Below are positions 25,781-37,561 of a stretch of DNA of 41,001 nt, piece by piece. The DNA is from Verrucomicrobiota bacterium (GTDB taxonomy: Bacteria; Verrucomicrobiota; Kiritimatiellia; CAJWTS01): NCBI GenBank assembly GCA_027623315.1, contig JAQBYD010000002.1:116140-157140 (forward strand). Direction: 5' to 3'. The notes under the pieces were generated by a model that was given only the letters and a program-made list of their open reading frames with translations, was not told the origin of the DNA and made no database searches. The position numbers and the translations under genes were made by a program. Within the stretch, counting starts at the first letter, position 1. The number at the start of each line of letters is the position of its first letter.

Positions 25781-28700
25781 ATGACTCCTTCGATTCTAAT
25801 AGGCCGCGAAGCTTTCTCTCCATTTCGCCACGAAGCGCTCGTGACGCGCTTGCGTGCGGTGGCGTGCGGAGACCCGTGCCTGGAGGTGCGTGCAACCACC
25901 GTGTATGCTCTCGATCTGACCGGACCTGCCGAGGAAGATGCCTGGCTGCCGATCTACCGGTTGCTGGACGCTGAGGCGATGCATCCGGGCGGCGGCGGCT
26001 TCTTCGTGACTCCGCGCAAGGGCACCATATCGCCATGGTCGACTAAGGCGACGGAGATATTCCGGCATTGCGGACTGGATGCGGTCCGGCGTGTTGAGCG
26101 CGGAATCTACTTCGAAATTCTCACCGCAACCGGGACGGTGCTCGATCTTGAGCAGTCCGCAGCGATCCTCGTTTACCTGCACGATCGTATGACGGAGGGC
26201 GTGTACCGATCGTTGGACGATCTCTTCGTCCAGATGGATCCGGCGCCCTTGCGGCACGTTGCTCTGGCAGCGAATGGACGCGACGCGCTCGACCGGGCAA
26301 ATCGTGAGCTGGGACTGGCGCTGAGCGACGAGGAAATCGGTTATCTCTACGCGTCCTATCGCGAGATCGGCCGTGATCCGACGGATGTGGAACTGGTCAT
26401 GTTCGGGCAGGTCAATTCCGAGCACTGCCGGCACAAGATATTCAACGCCGATTGGTGCATCGACGGCCGACCCCTCGAGGACAGCCTGTTCGGCATGATC
26501 CGCACCACGCACGCGGCGCATCCGCAGGGCACCCTCGTGGCGTATTCCGACAACGCCGGCGTCATCGAGGGTTTTGAAACCGATTGGTTTGAGCCGGCTG
26601 TCCTGGAAAGCGGATCCTATCGCTATCAGCGCGAAACGATGGATATCGTCATGAAGGTAGAGACCCACAATCATCCGACTGCGATCTCGCCATTCCCCGG
26701 TGCGGCGACCGGGGTGGGCGGCGAGATCAGGGACGAGGGTGCAACCGGAATCGGTGGCCGCAGCAAGGCCGGGCTCGCGGCGTTCATGGTTTCAAACCTC
26801 AACGTCCCCGGTTTCCGTATGCCATGGGAGGACGAGCACACCGACTTTCCGGATCGCCTTGCGACGCCCCTGCAGATCATGCTCGAAGGGCCCATTGGCG
26901 GCGCTGCCTTCGGGAATGAGTTCGGGCGCCCGCAGCTCACCGGAATCTTCAAGACCTACGAGGAGCGCTACAACCAACGCCATCGCGGCTATCACAAGCC
27001 GATCATGGCTGCTGGTGGTGTGGGGTGCATCAAGCGACAGCACACCACCAAGCGTGCGATTCACGACGGCGCGCTGATCATTCAACTGGGCGGCCCCGCC
27101 ATGCGAATCGGTCTGGGCGGCGGCGCGGCCTCATCGATGGACACCGGCAGCAACGAGGCTGATCTCGATTTCGACTCCGTTCAGAGAGGGAACCCCGAGA
27201 TGGAGCGCCGTTGCCAGTGCGTCATCGATGCCTGCATGGCGCTCGGCGACGCCAATCCGATCCTGAGCATTCATGATGTGGGCGCAGGCGGACTGTCCAA
27301 CGCGTGTCCGGAGTTGGTCGCCGGTGTGGGTGCCCGCTTTTCGCTGCGCCGCATCAACAACGAAGAGCGCTCGATGAGCCCCATGGAGATCTGGTGTAAC
27401 GAGGCGCAGGAGCGGTACATGTTGGCGATCGGACGCGAGAACCAGTCCATGTTTCTGGAGCTCTGTGATCGCGAACGGTGCCCCGTTGCCGTCATCGGGG
27501 AAGCTACGGGTGACGGACGACTGGCATTGCACGACGAGCACTTCAAGAATGACCCCATCGATCTCGATCTGGCCATGATCCTCGGGAAGACGCCGCGCAT
27601 GAGGCGTGACGTCCGCCGACTCACGGAATCGCACGCTGGATTGGATTTCTCCGGTGTTGTGCTCGTGGATGCCGTGGATCGCGTGCTGCATTTGCCCGCA
27701 GTCGCCAACAAGAGCTTCCTGATCACGATTGCGGATCGAAGCGTCACCGGACTCGTGGCGCGTGACCAGATGGTGGGGCCGTACCAGACTCCCGTTTCTG
27801 ACGTGGCCGTAACCGCCTCCGGCTTTCGGAGTTTCAACGGGGAGGCTATGGCGATGGGTGAGAGGACGAACGTCGCGGTGATCGATGCGCCGGCCTCGGG
27901 ACGCATGGCGATTGGAGAAGCGCTTACCAATATTGCTGCGGCAAGTATCGGCCCAATCGGGAACGTGAAGCTCTCGGCAAACTGGATGTGCGCTTGCGGC
28001 GAGGAGGGTGAGGATGCGGGGCTGTTCGATACGGTGCAGACGGTCGCTAAGGATGTCTGCCCCGAGCTGGGCATCTCGATTCCCGTCGGCAAGGATTCGC
28101 TGTCGATGCGAACGGTGTGGCAGTTGCCGGACGGCAGCGAGGAGCGAGTCGTTGCGCCGCTCAGTCTTCTCGTCACCGCGTTCGCGCCGGTCGTCGATAT
28201 TCGACGCACGGTGACGCCGGACTTGAAGCCCGGCCGCTCAAAGCTCGTGCTGCTGGATCTGGGGCGCGGCCGGAATCGACTGGGCGGTTCGGCCCTGGCG
28301 CAGGTGTACAACCAGGTCGGCGAAACTCCGCCTGACCTGGATTCGACCAAGGACCTGCGCGACTGCGTGGAGGCCGTGCAGGAGCTTATTTCGCAGGGCC
28401 TGATTCAAGCCTATCATGACCGATCTGATGGTGGGCTCCTGGTGACACTTGCCGAGATGGCGATCGCGGGGCGCCGAGGACTCGAACTTGATATCGAGCC
28501 ACTGGGGACGGACGACCTGGCCGCGCTCTTCTCCGAGGAACTGGGAATGGTGATGCAAGTGGCGGATGCTGATCTCGAGCGCGTGCGTACGATTCTGGAT
28601 TCGCACGGAGTGGGGTCATTGAGCGTGACTCTCGGCGGGACAACCGAACCTGCGGTCTTCACAATTCGGCGCGGCCCGGACGAGCTGTTTTCGGAGAGCA

Positions 28701-29650
28701 TCCCGGCTTTGGCGCGAATGTGGTCGGAGCTGACGTATCGGATGCAGACGCTGCGCGATAATCCGGAGTGTGCCGCCGAGGAGTACGACAACCTTCTGGA
28801 CGAGGACGATCCCGGCATGAACTTCGGGCCTCCGCCCGGGTTGGACGAGACGATGACCTTTTCGCCGGGATCGCGCCCGGCGGTTGCCATTCTGAGGGAG
28901 CAGGGGGTGAACGGGCATATCGAGATGGCGGCCGCATTTGATGCCGCGGGCTTCGAGAGCCGTGACGTTCACATGTCGGATCTTACCTCCGGGCGCGCCA
29001 ACCTCGCCGGGTTTGTGGGACTTGCCGCGTGTGGCGGATTCTCGTATGGAGACGTTCTCGGCGCCGGCCGTGGCTGGGCGCAATCGATCCTGTACAATGA
29101 ACTGCTTAGCGAGATGTTTCGCGACTTCTTTGAGCGCGGCGAGACTTTTGGACTGGGTGTGTGTAATGGATGCCAGATGCTGTCCCAGCTGAAAGGTCTA
29201 ATTCCGGGGGCGACCGGCTGGCCGGCGTTCGTGCGCAATCGGTCGGAGCAGTTTGAAGCACGTGTCGTCAAGGTCAGCGTCGTCGCCTCGCCGTCCATAT
29301 TTCTCGGACCGCTGGAAGGGTACGAGGCCGCGATACCGGTGGCCCATGGCGAGGGGCGAATCGAAGCCGCCGCCGGCGCAGATGTCGGGCAGTTGATGCA
29401 GGACAACCTGGTGAGTCTGCGATACATCGACCACCGCGGAGAGCCCACGCAGCGGTATCCCTATAATCCTAACGGTTCAGCGTTGGGCGCGACCGGGCTG
29501 TGCAACCAGGACGGCCGCGTCACAATCCTGATGCCGCACCCCGAGCGCGCTTTTCGCCGGGAGCAGCTTTCCTATATTCCGCCCGGCTACGATCGTGATG
29601 CAGGGCCGTGGCTGGGCATGTTTCAGAATGCGCGCAGATGGGTCGGGTAG
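25781..29650 (+). CDS. purL: Phosphoribosylformylglycinamidine synthase, single-chain type
   Basis: This enzyme converts FGAR, ATP and glutamine to FGAM in purine synthesis. The 1289-residue chain has the large form's order: N-terminal PurS-like part, two AIRS-type halves ([49 protein letters not shown]) and a class I glutamine amidotransferase domain from about 1030. Its nucleophile is Cys1128 in GVCNGCQM, with the MPHPERAF histidine later. ATG 25781 is chosen because [12 protein letters not shown] resembles known N-termini. An ATG at 25760 and a TTG at 25742 are alternatives; no ribosome site decides it. Followed one base later by queC. Confidence 0.96.
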   Translation: MTPSILIGREAFSPFRHEALVTRLRAVACGDPCLEVRATTVYALDLTGPAEEDAWLPIYRLLDAEAMHPGGGGFFVTPRKGTISPWSTKATEIFRHCGLDAVRRVERGIYFEILTATGTVLDLEQSAAILVYLHDRMTEGVYRSLDDLFVQMDPAPLRHVALAANGRDALDRANRELGLALSDEEIGYLYASYREIGRDPTDVELVMFGQVNSEHCRHKIFNADWCIDGRPLEDSLFGMIRTTHAAHPQGTLVAYSDNAGVIEGFETDWFEPAVLESGSYRYQRETMDIVMKVETHNHPTAISPFPGAATGVGGEIRDEGATGIGGRSKAGLAAFMVSNLNVPGFRMPWEDEHTDFPDRLATPLQIMLEGPIGGAAFGNEFGRPQLTGIFKTYEERYNQRHRGYHKPIMAAGGVGCIKRQHTTKRAIHDGALIIQLGGPAMRIGLGGGAASSMDTGSNEADLDFDSVQRGNPEMERRCQCVIDACMALGDANPILSIHDVGAGGLSNACPELVAGVGARFSLRRINNEERSMSPMEIWCNEAQERYMLAIGRENQSMFLELCDRERCPVAVIGEATGDGRLALHDEHFKNDPIDLDLAMILGKTPRMRRDVRRLTESHAGLDFSGVVLVDAVDRVLHLPAVANKSFLITIADRSVTGLVARDQMVGPYQTPVSDVAVTASGFRSFNGEAMAMGERTNVAVIDAPASGRMAIGEALTNIAAASIGPIGNVKLSANWMCACGEEGEDAGLFDTVQTVAKDVCPELGISIPVGKDSLSMRTVWQLPDGSEERVVAPLSLLVTAFAPVVDIRRTVTPDLKPGRSKLVLLDLGRGRNRLGGSALAQVYNQVGETPPDLDSTKDLRDCVEAVQELISQGLIQAYHDRSDGGLLVTLAEMAIAGRRGLELDIEPLGTDDLAALFSEELGMVMQVADADLERVRTILDSHGVGSLSVTLGGTTEPAVFTIRRGPDELFSESIPALARMWSELTYRMQTLRDNPECAAEEYDNLLDEDDPGMNFGPPPGLDETMTFSPGSRPAVAILREQGVNGHIEMAAAFDAAGFESRDVHMSDLTSGRANLAGFVGLAACGGFSYGDVLGAGRGWAQSILYNELLSEMFRDFFERGETFGLGVCNGCQMLSQLKGLIPGATGWPAFVRNRSEQFEARVVKVSVVASPSIFLGPLEGYEAAIPVAHGEGRIEAAAGADVGQLMQDNLVSLRYIDHRGEPTQRYPYNPNGSALGATGLCNQDGRVTILMPHPERAFRREQLSYIPPGYDRDAGPWLGMFQNARRWVG

Positions 29651-29651
29651 C

Positions 29652-30335
29652 ATGAGTGTCGAACGACCGGAGAAGGCCGTGGTTTTGCTCTCGGGCGGTG
29701 TCGATTCGACGACGTTACTCGTGTACCTTTCGAGCCGGCTCCGGATACCGGAGATTCGAGCGATCAGTTTTCGTTACGGCCAGAAACATGTCTGCGAAGT
29801 GGCGATGGCCGAATGGCAGGCGCAAGAGGCCGGGGTTAAGGAACATCGTATTGTGGATGTGCCGCATGTGGGCGCCCTCACGCAGGGCGGATCGGCGCTG
29901 ACGGATCCGTCGATCGAGATACCAACGTTGCAGCAATTGAGTGATGCGGAGAAGACCCAACCGCCCACCTATGTTCCAAATCGGAACATGATGTTGCTTT
30001 CGATGGCGGCCGCGTATGCCGAGTCGACCCAGACGGAAGCGGTATACTACGGCGCCCAGGCCCAGGATGAATATGGTTATTGGGATTGCACAACCGACTT
30101 TCTGGAACGAATGAACTCAACACTGGCGCTGAATCGCAAGGTTGCGGTCCGAGTCGTGGCGCCATTTATGTCGTGGCGCAAAGCCGACATCATTCGACTC
30201 GGTGACGAGCTCGGAGTCGATTATGCGCACACGTGGACCTGCTATCGCGGCGGGGATCAGTCCTGCGGGACATGTCCCAGTTGCGTGGAGCGTGAGCGGG
30301 CCTTCGTAGAGGCCCGCCGGGAGCCGACAATATGA
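29652..30335 (+). CDS. queC: 7-cyano-7-deazaguanine synthase
   Basis: QueC makes preQ0 from 7-carboxy-7-deazaguanine, ammonia and ATP in the queuosine pathway. The 227-residue protein has the PP-loop LLSGGVDSTTLL near residue 12 and the nucleotide segment PNRNMMLLS. The C-terminal zinc-binding cysteines are in CYRGGDQSCGTCPSC. The ATG at 29652 lies one base after the purL stop; the longer in-frame extension lies inside purL. No other queuosine genes are in the window. Its stop overlaps the next start (ATGA). Confidence 0.95.
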   Translation: MSVERPEKAVVLLSGGVDSTTLLVYLSSRLRIPEIRAISFRYGQKHVCEVAMAEWQAQEAGVKEHRIVDVPHVGALTQGGSALTDPSIEIPTLQQLSDAEKTQPPTYVPNRNMMLLSMAAAYAESTQTEAVYYGAQAQDEYGYWDCTTDFLERMNSTLALNRKVAVRVVAPFMSWRKADIIRLGDELGVDYAHTWTCYRGGDQSCGTCPSCVERERAFVEARREPTI

Positions 30336-31480
30336 AAGTACCCCTGCTGGACCTGACGGCGCAGTATTCCGCGCTGCGCGACGATATTCGTGCGGCCATC
30401 GATCGAGTCTGCGACGCGCAGGCCTTCATCCTCGGATCCGAGGTCCAGGCGTTCGAGAGACGCGTGGCCGACTACTGCGGCGTATCCCATGCGATCGGGG
30501 TGTCGTCCGGGACGGATGCGCTTCTACTTGCGCTGATGGCGCTGGATGTGGGGCCGGGAGATGCGGTGATCACGACGCCGTATACTTTCTTCGCGACCGC
30601 CGGGGTCGTGGCGCGGCTCGGAGCCACGGTCGTTTTCAGCGATATCGACCCCCAGACGTACAATCTCTCTCCGGATTTACTGAAGCAGTGCCTCGAGCGA
30701 ATCGCCGCCGAGCATCCGGAGCTGAAACCTCGCGTGCTCCTTCCCGTGCATCTCTTTGGGCAGTGTGCGGAGATGGATGCCCTGATCGAGCTCGCCGCGG
30801 ATCATGGTCTCGAGGTCGTTGAAGATGCCGCCCAGGCGATCGGGGCGCAGTACCCGTCCGCGCGCGGGAAAAGAAAGGCCGGTGCGATGGGCGACCTGGG
30901 CTGTTTCAGCTTCTTTCCGTCCAAGAACCTGGGTGCATTCGGGGACGCAGGCATGGTGGTCACCGACCGGGATGAACTTGCCGAGAAATGTCGCATTCTG
31001 AGGGTTCATGGATCAGCGCCGAAGTACTATCATGCCGTCGTGGGCGGCAATTTCCGGCTCGACGCGCTGCAGGCCGCTGTACTGGGCGTCAAGCTGGAGC
31101 ACCTGGATACGTGGCACGCCGCACGTCGGGCGCGTGCGGCGCGGTACGATGCCGCATTTGCCGGCTCCCCGATTACGTCCCCGCGATCCGCGTATGCGGG
31201 GAGTGAGGCCGCTTATTGCCATATCTATAATCAGTACGTCGTGCGCATTCCCGAGCGGGACGCGGCGATCGAATCGCTGCGATCCCACGATATCGGTACC
31301 GCAATCTATTATCCCGTTCCGCTGCACCTGCAGGAGTGCTTTTCCTTCCTTGGATACCGGGCCGGGGCGTTCCCCGAGAGCGAGCGCGCTGCACAAGAGA
31401 CGCTGGCGTTGCCCGTCTACCCGGAGTTAACCGACGAAATGCAGGACTATGTGATTGAGGTTTTGAGATCGCTTGTCTAA
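30332..31480 (+). CDS. DegT/DnrJ/EryC1-family PLP aminotransferase
   Basis: A 382-residue type of sugar aminotransferase acting on nucleotide-linked keto sugars. The opening VPLLDLTAQYSALRDDI, the VVEDAAQAIGA segment and the cofactor lysine K198 in FFPSKNLGAFGDAGMV are all typical, as is the late YYPVPLHLQECF. Family members make amino-sugars for surface polysaccharides; the exact substrate cannot be read from the sequence. It is translationally coupled to queC by ATGA, an odd partner, and followed by purA after 90 bases. Confidence 0.92.
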   Translation: MKVPLLDLTAQYSALRDDIRAAIDRVCDAQAFILGSEVQAFERRVADYCGVSHAIGVSSGTDALLLALMALDVGPGDAVITTPYTFFATAGVVARLGATVVFSDIDPQTYNLSPDLLKQCLERIAAEHPELKPRVLLPVHLFGQCAEMDALIELAADHGLEVVEDAAQAIGAQYPSARGKRKAGAMGDLGCFSFFPSKNLGAFGDAGMVVTDRDELAEKCRILRVHGSAPKYYHAVVGGNFRLDALQAAVLGVKLEHLDTWHAARRARAARYDAAFAGSPITSPRSAYAGSEAAYCHIYNQYVVRIPERDAAIESLRSHDIGTAIYYPVPLHLQECFSFLGYRAGAFPESERAAQETLALPVYPELTDEMQDYVIEVLRSLV

Positions 31481-31548
31481 CCTTGCTGCTTTGGGCCATC
31501 ACCCGGTTTGGCTCGGTTCCGAACCGGCGTGAAGCACTGTCTTGATGA

Positions 31549-32850
<1,302 letters not shown>

Positions 32851-32867
32851 ATCTTCGGGTCTCCACG

Positions 32868-33602
32868 ATGCCGCGTGCCGTGACCAAGAAGCATGTGATC
32901 CCGACGCACGTGGCGATCATTATGGATGGTAACGGTCGTTGGGCCAAGGCGCGTGGGCTGGCTCGTTTGAAGGGGCACGAGGAGGGCGCGAAATCCGTCC
33001 GGACCGTTATACGCTGTTGCCGTGACGCCGGCGTTAAGTACCTGACCCTCTACGCTTTCAGCAGCGAGAATTGGATTCGGCCGGCCGCCGAGATTCGCGG
33101 CCTGATGCGGATCTTGAAGCAAACACTGCGCGACCAGGAAGAGGAGCTCCACGCGAATCGTGTGCGCCTGAGAGTGATCGGGCGTATGCAGGATCTTCCG
33201 CTCGATGTGCAGCGGGAGTTGAAGCGCGTCATGACCGCCACGCGGGACTACGATGATGGTCACTTGATCCTTGCGCTGAGCTACGGTTCGCGGGAGGAGA
33301 TCGCGGAGGCGGTCCGGCAGATCGCCCGGCGTGTTCAGAAAGGCGAGCTCTCGCCGCGTGCGATCAAGGAGGACACCATTTCGGCGCACCTCTATGCGCC
33401 CGATGTGCCAGATCCGGATCTGATGATTCGGACGAGCGGCGAGCAACGCATCAGTAATTTTCTTCTCTGGCAGCTGTCTTACAGTGAGCTCTACATGACG
33501 GACACCTTCTGGCCGGACTTTCGTGATCAAGCCTTCGCGGAAGCGCTGGACGTCTTTAGCCGTCGTCAGCGTCGATTTGGCGACGTCAAGGAACGGGGAT
33601 AG
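32868..33602 (+). CDS. uppS: Undecaprenyl diphosphate synthase
   Basis: UppS extends farnesyl diphosphate with isopentenyl units to the C55 lipid carrier for peptidoglycan and polysaccharides. The 244-residue protein shows HVAIIMDGNGRWAKARGL with catalytic Asp, the YLTLYAFSSENW segment, and the C-terminal PDPDLMIRTSGEQRISNFLL. It begins 17 bases after purA and ends eight bases before cdsA, heading the uppS-cdsA-dxr-rseP cluster. Confidence 0.97.
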   Translation: MPRAVTKKHVIPTHVAIIMDGNGRWAKARGLARLKGHEEGAKSVRTVIRCCRDAGVKYLTLYAFSSENWIRPAAEIRGLMRILKQTLRDQEEELHANRVRLRVIGRMQDLPLDVQRELKRVMTATRDYDDGHLILALSYGSREEIAEAVRQIARRVQKGELSPRAIKEDTISAHLYAPDVPDPDLMIRTSGEQRISNFLLWQLSYSELYMTDTFWPDFRDQAFAEALDVFSRRQRRFGDVKERG

Positions 33603-33610
33603 GATTCGCC

Positions 33611-34483
33611 GTGCTGAAGTTTCGAATCCCAAGTGCGATCTTGATGCTGGGCGCTCTGACCGCCTCGCTCTACTGCTTGCCGTCGCTGGCGGCGCTGGGA
33701 CTCCTGCTGGCGGTGTCCTCGCTGGCGATCTGGGAGTTTTACCGTATGCTCGACCAGGCGCAGATTCCGGTGTTTCGGTTTTACGGGATGTTCTGTGGTG
33801 CGGCCTTGATCACCGCCACGTTTTTCACGATCGGTCCAACGGATCAAGCACGTGCCACCGCATACCAATGGGAGTCGGCGGTCCTCTTCTTCATGGTGGT
33901 TGCGGTCTTTATCCGGCAGTTCCCGCAGAAGCACAACGATCAGCCGCTTGCGACGATTGCATGCACGCACTTCGGGGTCCTGTACGTTCCGTTGCTCTTC
34001 AACTACATGACGCGTATTCTCTTCGCTTGGGACGACGTGACGCTGTCGGATCCAATTGGGCCAACCGGACGCCTCATGTTTATCTACACGATCGTACTCG
34101 GCAAAACTCCCGATATTGGCGCCTATTTCGCCGGAAATCGATTCGGGCGGCATGCGTTATTTCCCCGGATTTCGCCGGCCAAGACGTGGGAAGGACTGGG
34201 CGGTGGAGTCCTGACCGCGGTCGCATGCAGCCTGCTCTTTCGAAAGATCGTGGGGAGTGAAATCGGCGCCCTGCACTTGAGCTACCTGGATGCTGCCGTG
34301 CTTGGTCTGGTCTTGCCGCTGATCAGCGCCATCGGTGATCTGTTCGAGTCATTGCTTAAGCGCGCGGCGGGGGTGAAGGACTCCGGGGTGCTGATTCCGG
34401 GCATGGGCGGTGTTCTGGATGTGCTCGACAGTCTTCTCTTCGTCGCTCCAGCCCTATATGTCTACGCGGTTTTCTTTATGTGA
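33611..34483 (+). CDS. cdsA: Phosphatidate cytidylyltransferase
   Basis: CdsA makes CDP-diacylglycerol from phosphatidic acid and CTP for phospholipid synthesis. The 290-residue membrane protein has about eight hydrophobic segments and the C-terminal signature SLLKRAAGVKDSGVLIPGMG followed by GVLDVLDS. In E. coli the matching stretch reads PGHGG-ILDRIDS, so the His is Met here; the two acidic groups (KDSG, LDVLDS) are kept. It starts eight bases after uppS and is followed closely by dxr. Confidence 0.94.
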   Translation: MLKFRIPSAILMLGALTASLYCLPSLAALGLLLAVSSLAIWEFYRMLDQAQIPVFRFYGMFCGAALITATFFTIGPTDQARATAYQWESAVLFFMVVAVFIRQFPQKHNDQPLATIACTHFGVLYVPLLFNYMTRILFAWDDVTLSDPIGPTGRLMFIYTIVLGKTPDIGAYFAGNRFGRHALFPRISPAKTWEGLGGGVLTAVACSLLFRKIVGSEIGALHLSYLDAAVLGLVLPLISAIGDLFESLLKRAAGVKDSGVLIPGMGGVLDVLDSLLFVAPALYVYAVFFM

Positions 34484-34490
34484 GGCCCCG

Positions 34491-35639
34491 ATGAGCTGGA
34501 CCAAGAATATCGTCATTCTCGGGAGCACCGGTTCGATTGGTGAGAACACCTTGCGGATTGTAGAGAAGCTTCCCGATCGATTCAGGGTTGTGGGGCTGGC
34601 CGCGGACCGAAATGTGGACCGGCTGCTGGAGCAAGCCGCGGCTTTTGATGTTCCGGTCGTGGCACTCTCGGATGACAAAGCAGCGAAGCGATGCGCGCAG
34701 CAGGCACCCGCCGGTCTTCGTGTTTTGCGAGGGGTCGACGGCGTTTCGGAGTTGGCCGCGATGGATGCGGTCGATGTGGTTGTCGCCGCCATCGTGGGGA
34801 TGGCCGGGCTTCGACCGACGCTCGCCGCACTTCAGCACGGCACGGATGTTGCTTTGGCTACTAAGGAAGTGCTTGTCTCCGCAGGGCATATAGTCACACG
34901 GGCTTGTGTGGAGCACGCTGCGAAGCTCATACCCGTGGATAGCGAGCCCAGTGCAATTTATCAGTGCCTGGCTGGAGAATCATCCCGGATGGTCCGTCGC
35001 CTGGTATTGACGGCGTCAGGAGGGCCCTTTTCGCACCGTGTGGATGTAGATCTGGACAAGGTGACGGTCGCCGAGGCGCTGAACCATCCAAACTGGGACA
35101 TGGGGCGTAAGGTAACCGTTGATTCTGCGACATTAATGAACAAAGGGCTCGAGACCATCGAGTGCTCCTGGCTCTTCGACATGCCGATCGAACAAGTCGA
35201 CGTGATTATTCATCCGGAGAGTATTGTACATTCCATGGTCGAATTCATGGACGGAAGTATGTTGGCGCAATTGAGCGCGCCCGACATGCGATTTGCCATA
35301 CAGTGCGCCTTAACGTACCCGGATCGATTGGATTCGGAACTTCCGGGGCTGAACATGTCGGAATTGGGAGCTTTACACTTTCATGAACCTGATGTAGACC
35401 GTTTTCCGTGTCTGCAGCTCGCGCGACTGGCTGCAAAGGCAGGCGGGAGCATGCCGGCGGTCATGAACGCCGCCAACGAAGTTGCGGTAGAACTTTTTCT
35501 AAACGAGGGGATTCCGTTTTCCGGAATTTGGAAATTGGTCGAGACGGTGATCGAGCAGCACGAGGTGGTTGCCGACCCTGGTCTTGAACAGATATTGGAA
35601 ACGGATGCGTGGGCACGTCGCACCGCCCGAAGCATATGA
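34491..35639 (+). CDS. dxr: 1-deoxy-D-xylulose 5-phosphate reductoisomerase
   Basis: Dxr reduces DXP to MEP with NADPH, the committed step of the non-mevalonate isoprenoid pathway feeding UppS. The 382-residue protein has the nucleotide motif GSTGSIGENTL, LATKEVLVSAG (usually ANKE), metal ligands in DSEPSAIYQCL and HPNWDMGRKVTVDSATLMNK. The ATG at 34491, eight bases after the cdsA stop, is chosen; the frame reads further back into cdsA. Its stop overlaps the next start by ATGA. Confidence 0.96.
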   Translation: MSWTKNIVILGSTGSIGENTLRIVEKLPDRFRVVGLAADRNVDRLLEQAAAFDVPVVALSDDKAAKRCAQQAPAGLRVLRGVDGVSELAAMDAVDVVVAAIVGMAGLRPTLAALQHGTDVALATKEVLVSAGHIVTRACVEHAAKLIPVDSEPSAIYQCLAGESSRMVRRLVLTASGGPFSHRVDVDLDKVTVAEALNHPNWDMGRKVTVDSATLMNKGLETIECSWLFDMPIEQVDVIIHPESIVHSMVEFMDGSMLAQLSAPDMRFAIQCALTYPDRLDSELPGLNMSELGALHFHEPDVDRFPCLQLARLAAKAGGSMPAVMNAANEVAVELFLNEGIPFSGIWKLVETVIEQHEVVADPGLEQILETDAWARRTARSI

Positions 35640-37105
35640 TGACTTTTATTAGCGTTGCAGGTATGTCGGTTCTCTTTGTGATCGCCGTCATACTGTTGTT
35701 CGGTCTGACGATCTTCATTCACGAACTCGGCCACTTTCTGGCGGCGCGAGCCTGCGGAATGGTGGTCGACGTGTTCTCGATCGGATTCGGTCATGCGATC
35801 TGGAAGAAGCGGCACAACGGGATCCTCTATAAGATAGGATGGATTCCCGTGGGTGGTTACGTGGCGCTACCGCAGATGGAGCCGCCCTCGGAGGAGCGAA
35901 CCGAGCGAATCGAGAAATCCCGTCGCGAGTTGGCCGACGCCGGCGAGATCGACGACTCGGATGTCGATGGGGACCTGCCGCCCATAGCCGCCTGGAAGAA
36001 GATCGTCGTCGCCGTCTCGGGTGCGATCGGGAACGTTCTCCTGGCGATCGTTCTGGCGTGGATCATCTACCTCTCCCCGGGCGCCATCACCGGCGAGGGC
36101 AATACGGTTGTCGGGGCGGTTGCGGTCGAGAGCGAGGCCTATGCGCAGGGCGTTCGGGCCGGCGACGAGATTCTGTCGGTGGACGGCGAGCGGGTGCATA
36201 GCTGGTATGATTTCCAGGTGGAGTGCCTGCTTCGTGGCGCGGACGGGAGCGTCGAGCTGCAGATTCGATCTGGCGCCGCGGAGCGCAGCGTCACGCTTAC
36301 CGCCGCGGACAATGATCTCGGGCATACCGTGATACCCGGGATCGCCGAGTCAGATCGTTGTATCGCCGGCGACGTGAGATCGGGGTCACCGGCCGCCCTG
36401 GCGGGTGTGCAGGAGCATGATGTCTTTCTTTCCGTGGACGGTGTTTCCGTAGCGAGCATGGAGCATTTCGTAGACATGATCGCGCCGCGCGGAGGCGAGG
36501 CGGTGACGATCCGGGTCGAACGGCTGGGCGAGGTCCTGGACCTGGTTGCAACGCCTGCCCACAACGCGACCCTCGGACGCGCGGTAATCGGCGTCAACGT
36601 CGGATCTGCATCCGACGGAATTCTGCCGTGGATGAGATACAAGAAGCCATGGAAGCAAATCGAATATGATGCCCGTGCTATCGAGCGCATACTGCGGGCG
36701 CTTGGTAACAAGAAGGAAATCAAGCAGGCCGCGAAGGGGCTGGGCAGCCCGATCAGCATCTTCGTGATGATCTGGCTATCGGTAAAATCGGGCGCCTTGA
36801 CGGCGCTTGGGTTTATCCGGTTCCTCAATATCAACCTGGCGATCCTGAACCTCCTGCCGATTCCGGTTCTGGATGGTGGGCACGTCGTGTTTGCCCTGTA
36901 CGAGATGATCACCCGGCGTCGTCCAAGCGCAAAGGTGATTGGGGCGCTGATCAATATCTTTTTCGTGATCCTGATCGGCCTGATGGTGGCCCTCGTGGTG
37001 AAGGACATTCGGATGTTTGGCAAGATGCGCGGAATCCGGTCCGCGGCGGCGGAGCAGACGAATCGGGCCGACGTGGTCGAGCTACCGAGCGAGGATTCCG
37101 AATAG
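35636..37105 (+). CDS. rseP: Site-2 membrane zinc protease, RseP family
   Basis: RseP cleaves anti-sigma factors and remnant signal peptides inside the membrane. The 489-residue protein has HELGH (29-33) in the first helix, an N-terminal acidic insertion (about 90-115), two PDZ domains (about 150-215 and 225-300) and the second metal site in NLLPIPVLDGGH. The last helix and a basic tail follow. Start ATG 35636 overlaps the dxr stop; the next codon is also ATG. An ECF sigma factor and a candidate anti-sigma factor lie 1.2 kb downstream, possible clients. Confidence 0.95.
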   Translation: MMTFISVAGMSVLFVIAVILLFGLTIFIHELGHFLAARACGMVVDVFSIGFGHAIWKKRHNGILYKIGWIPVGGYVALPQMEPPSEERTERIEKSRRELADAGEIDDSDVDGDLPPIAAWKKIVVAVSGAIGNVLLAIVLAWIIYLSPGAITGEGNTVVGAVAVESEAYAQGVRAGDEILSVDGERVHSWYDFQVECLLRGADGSVELQIRSGAAERSVTLTAADNDLGHTVIPGIAESDRCIAGDVRSGSPAALAGVQEHDVFLSVDGVSVASMEHFVDMIAPRGGEAVTIRVERLGEVLDLVATPAHNATLGRAVIGVNVGSASDGILPWMRYKKPWKQIEYDARAIERILRALGNKKEIKQAAKGLGSPISIFVMIWLSVKSGALTALGFIRFLNINLAILNLLPIPVLDGGHVVFALYEMITRRRPSAKVIGALINIFFVILIGLMVALVVKDIRMFGKMRGIRSAAAEQTNRADVVELPSEDSE

Positions 37106-37110
37106 TATCC

Positions 37111-37136
37111 CGCCCGGATTTGGAACAATCCGGGCG
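37111..37136. terminator. Hairpin between convergent rseP and rpsT
   Basis: CGCCCGGATT (37111-37120) and AATCCGGGCG (37127-37136) pair perfectly over ten bases around a six-base loop, exactly between two converging genes. No T-run follows on either side, so it may be a bidirectional, Rho-assisted or RNA-protecting end rather than a strong intrinsic terminator. Confidence 0.55.
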
Positions 37137-37159
37137 CGCAGCGCGGGGGCAGGTGCGGC

Positions 37160-37435
37160 TTAGCTCGCGGAGCTTTGCAGGGCCGCCACGCGGCCATGAA
37201 CCCGGCTCTTACGACGGTTCGCCTGATTCTTGCGAATCGCGCCTTGCTTCACCGCCAGGTCGAGCTCCGAGCAGAAACCACGGAAGGCGGCATCGCTGTC
37301 GCTGTAGTTTCCGGATTCGATAGCTTCCAGCAGGCGTCGGCGTGCTGACTGGACTCGGCTCTTACGGCTACGGTTACGCAGGAACGCGGCTGCGGAGGTC
37401 TTCAAGCGTTTGGCTGAACTCTTGTTGTTTGGCAT
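37160..37435 (-). CDS. rpsT: 30S ribosomal protein S20
   Basis: This 91-residue, Lys/Arg-rich protein begins MPNNKSSAKRLKTSAAAFLR and contains NRSRKSRVQSARRRL and KGAIRKNQANRRKSR-like sequence, as in S20, which binds 16S rRNA early in assembly. The ATG at 37435 is preceded by CGGGGACA. The frame extends 32 residues upstream without S20 character and is not used. It is the only minus-strand gene in this stretch, a single gene divergent from the M50-like gene. Confidence 0.95.
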   Translation of the reverse strand: MPNNKSSAKRLKTSAAAFLRNRSRKSRVQSARRRLLEAIESGNYSDSDAAFRGFCSELDLAVKQGAIRKNQANRRKSRVHGRVAALQSSAS

Positions 37436-37561
37436 CGGATTGTCCCCGGTTCTTTCTTGCTGGGCTGGAAAGGGCGCATATCGTAGGCAAGTAGCCTCTC
37501 CCGTCAACACCAAAATTGGAGTTCTTGCCACTTCGACAGCTGTGCGGTAGATATTCAGTGG

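Noticed and set aside
25736-25781. Possible purine riboswitch before purL
   Set aside because: Only 45 bases are available and no riboswitch core is visible; queC likewise has no room for a preQ1 switch.
27271-28350. A 359-residue minus-strand frame inside purL
   Set aside because: Ser/Thr/Arg-rich shadow of a highly conserved enzyme gene.
31510-31526. Small inverted repeat CGGTT-CCG-AACCG between the aminotransferase gene and purA
   Set aside because: Five paired bases without a T-run are too weak to call a terminator.
36139-37197. A 352-residue minus-strand frame opposite rseP, reaching into the rpsT end
   Set aside because: No start signal and no domain; rseP on the plus strand is certain.
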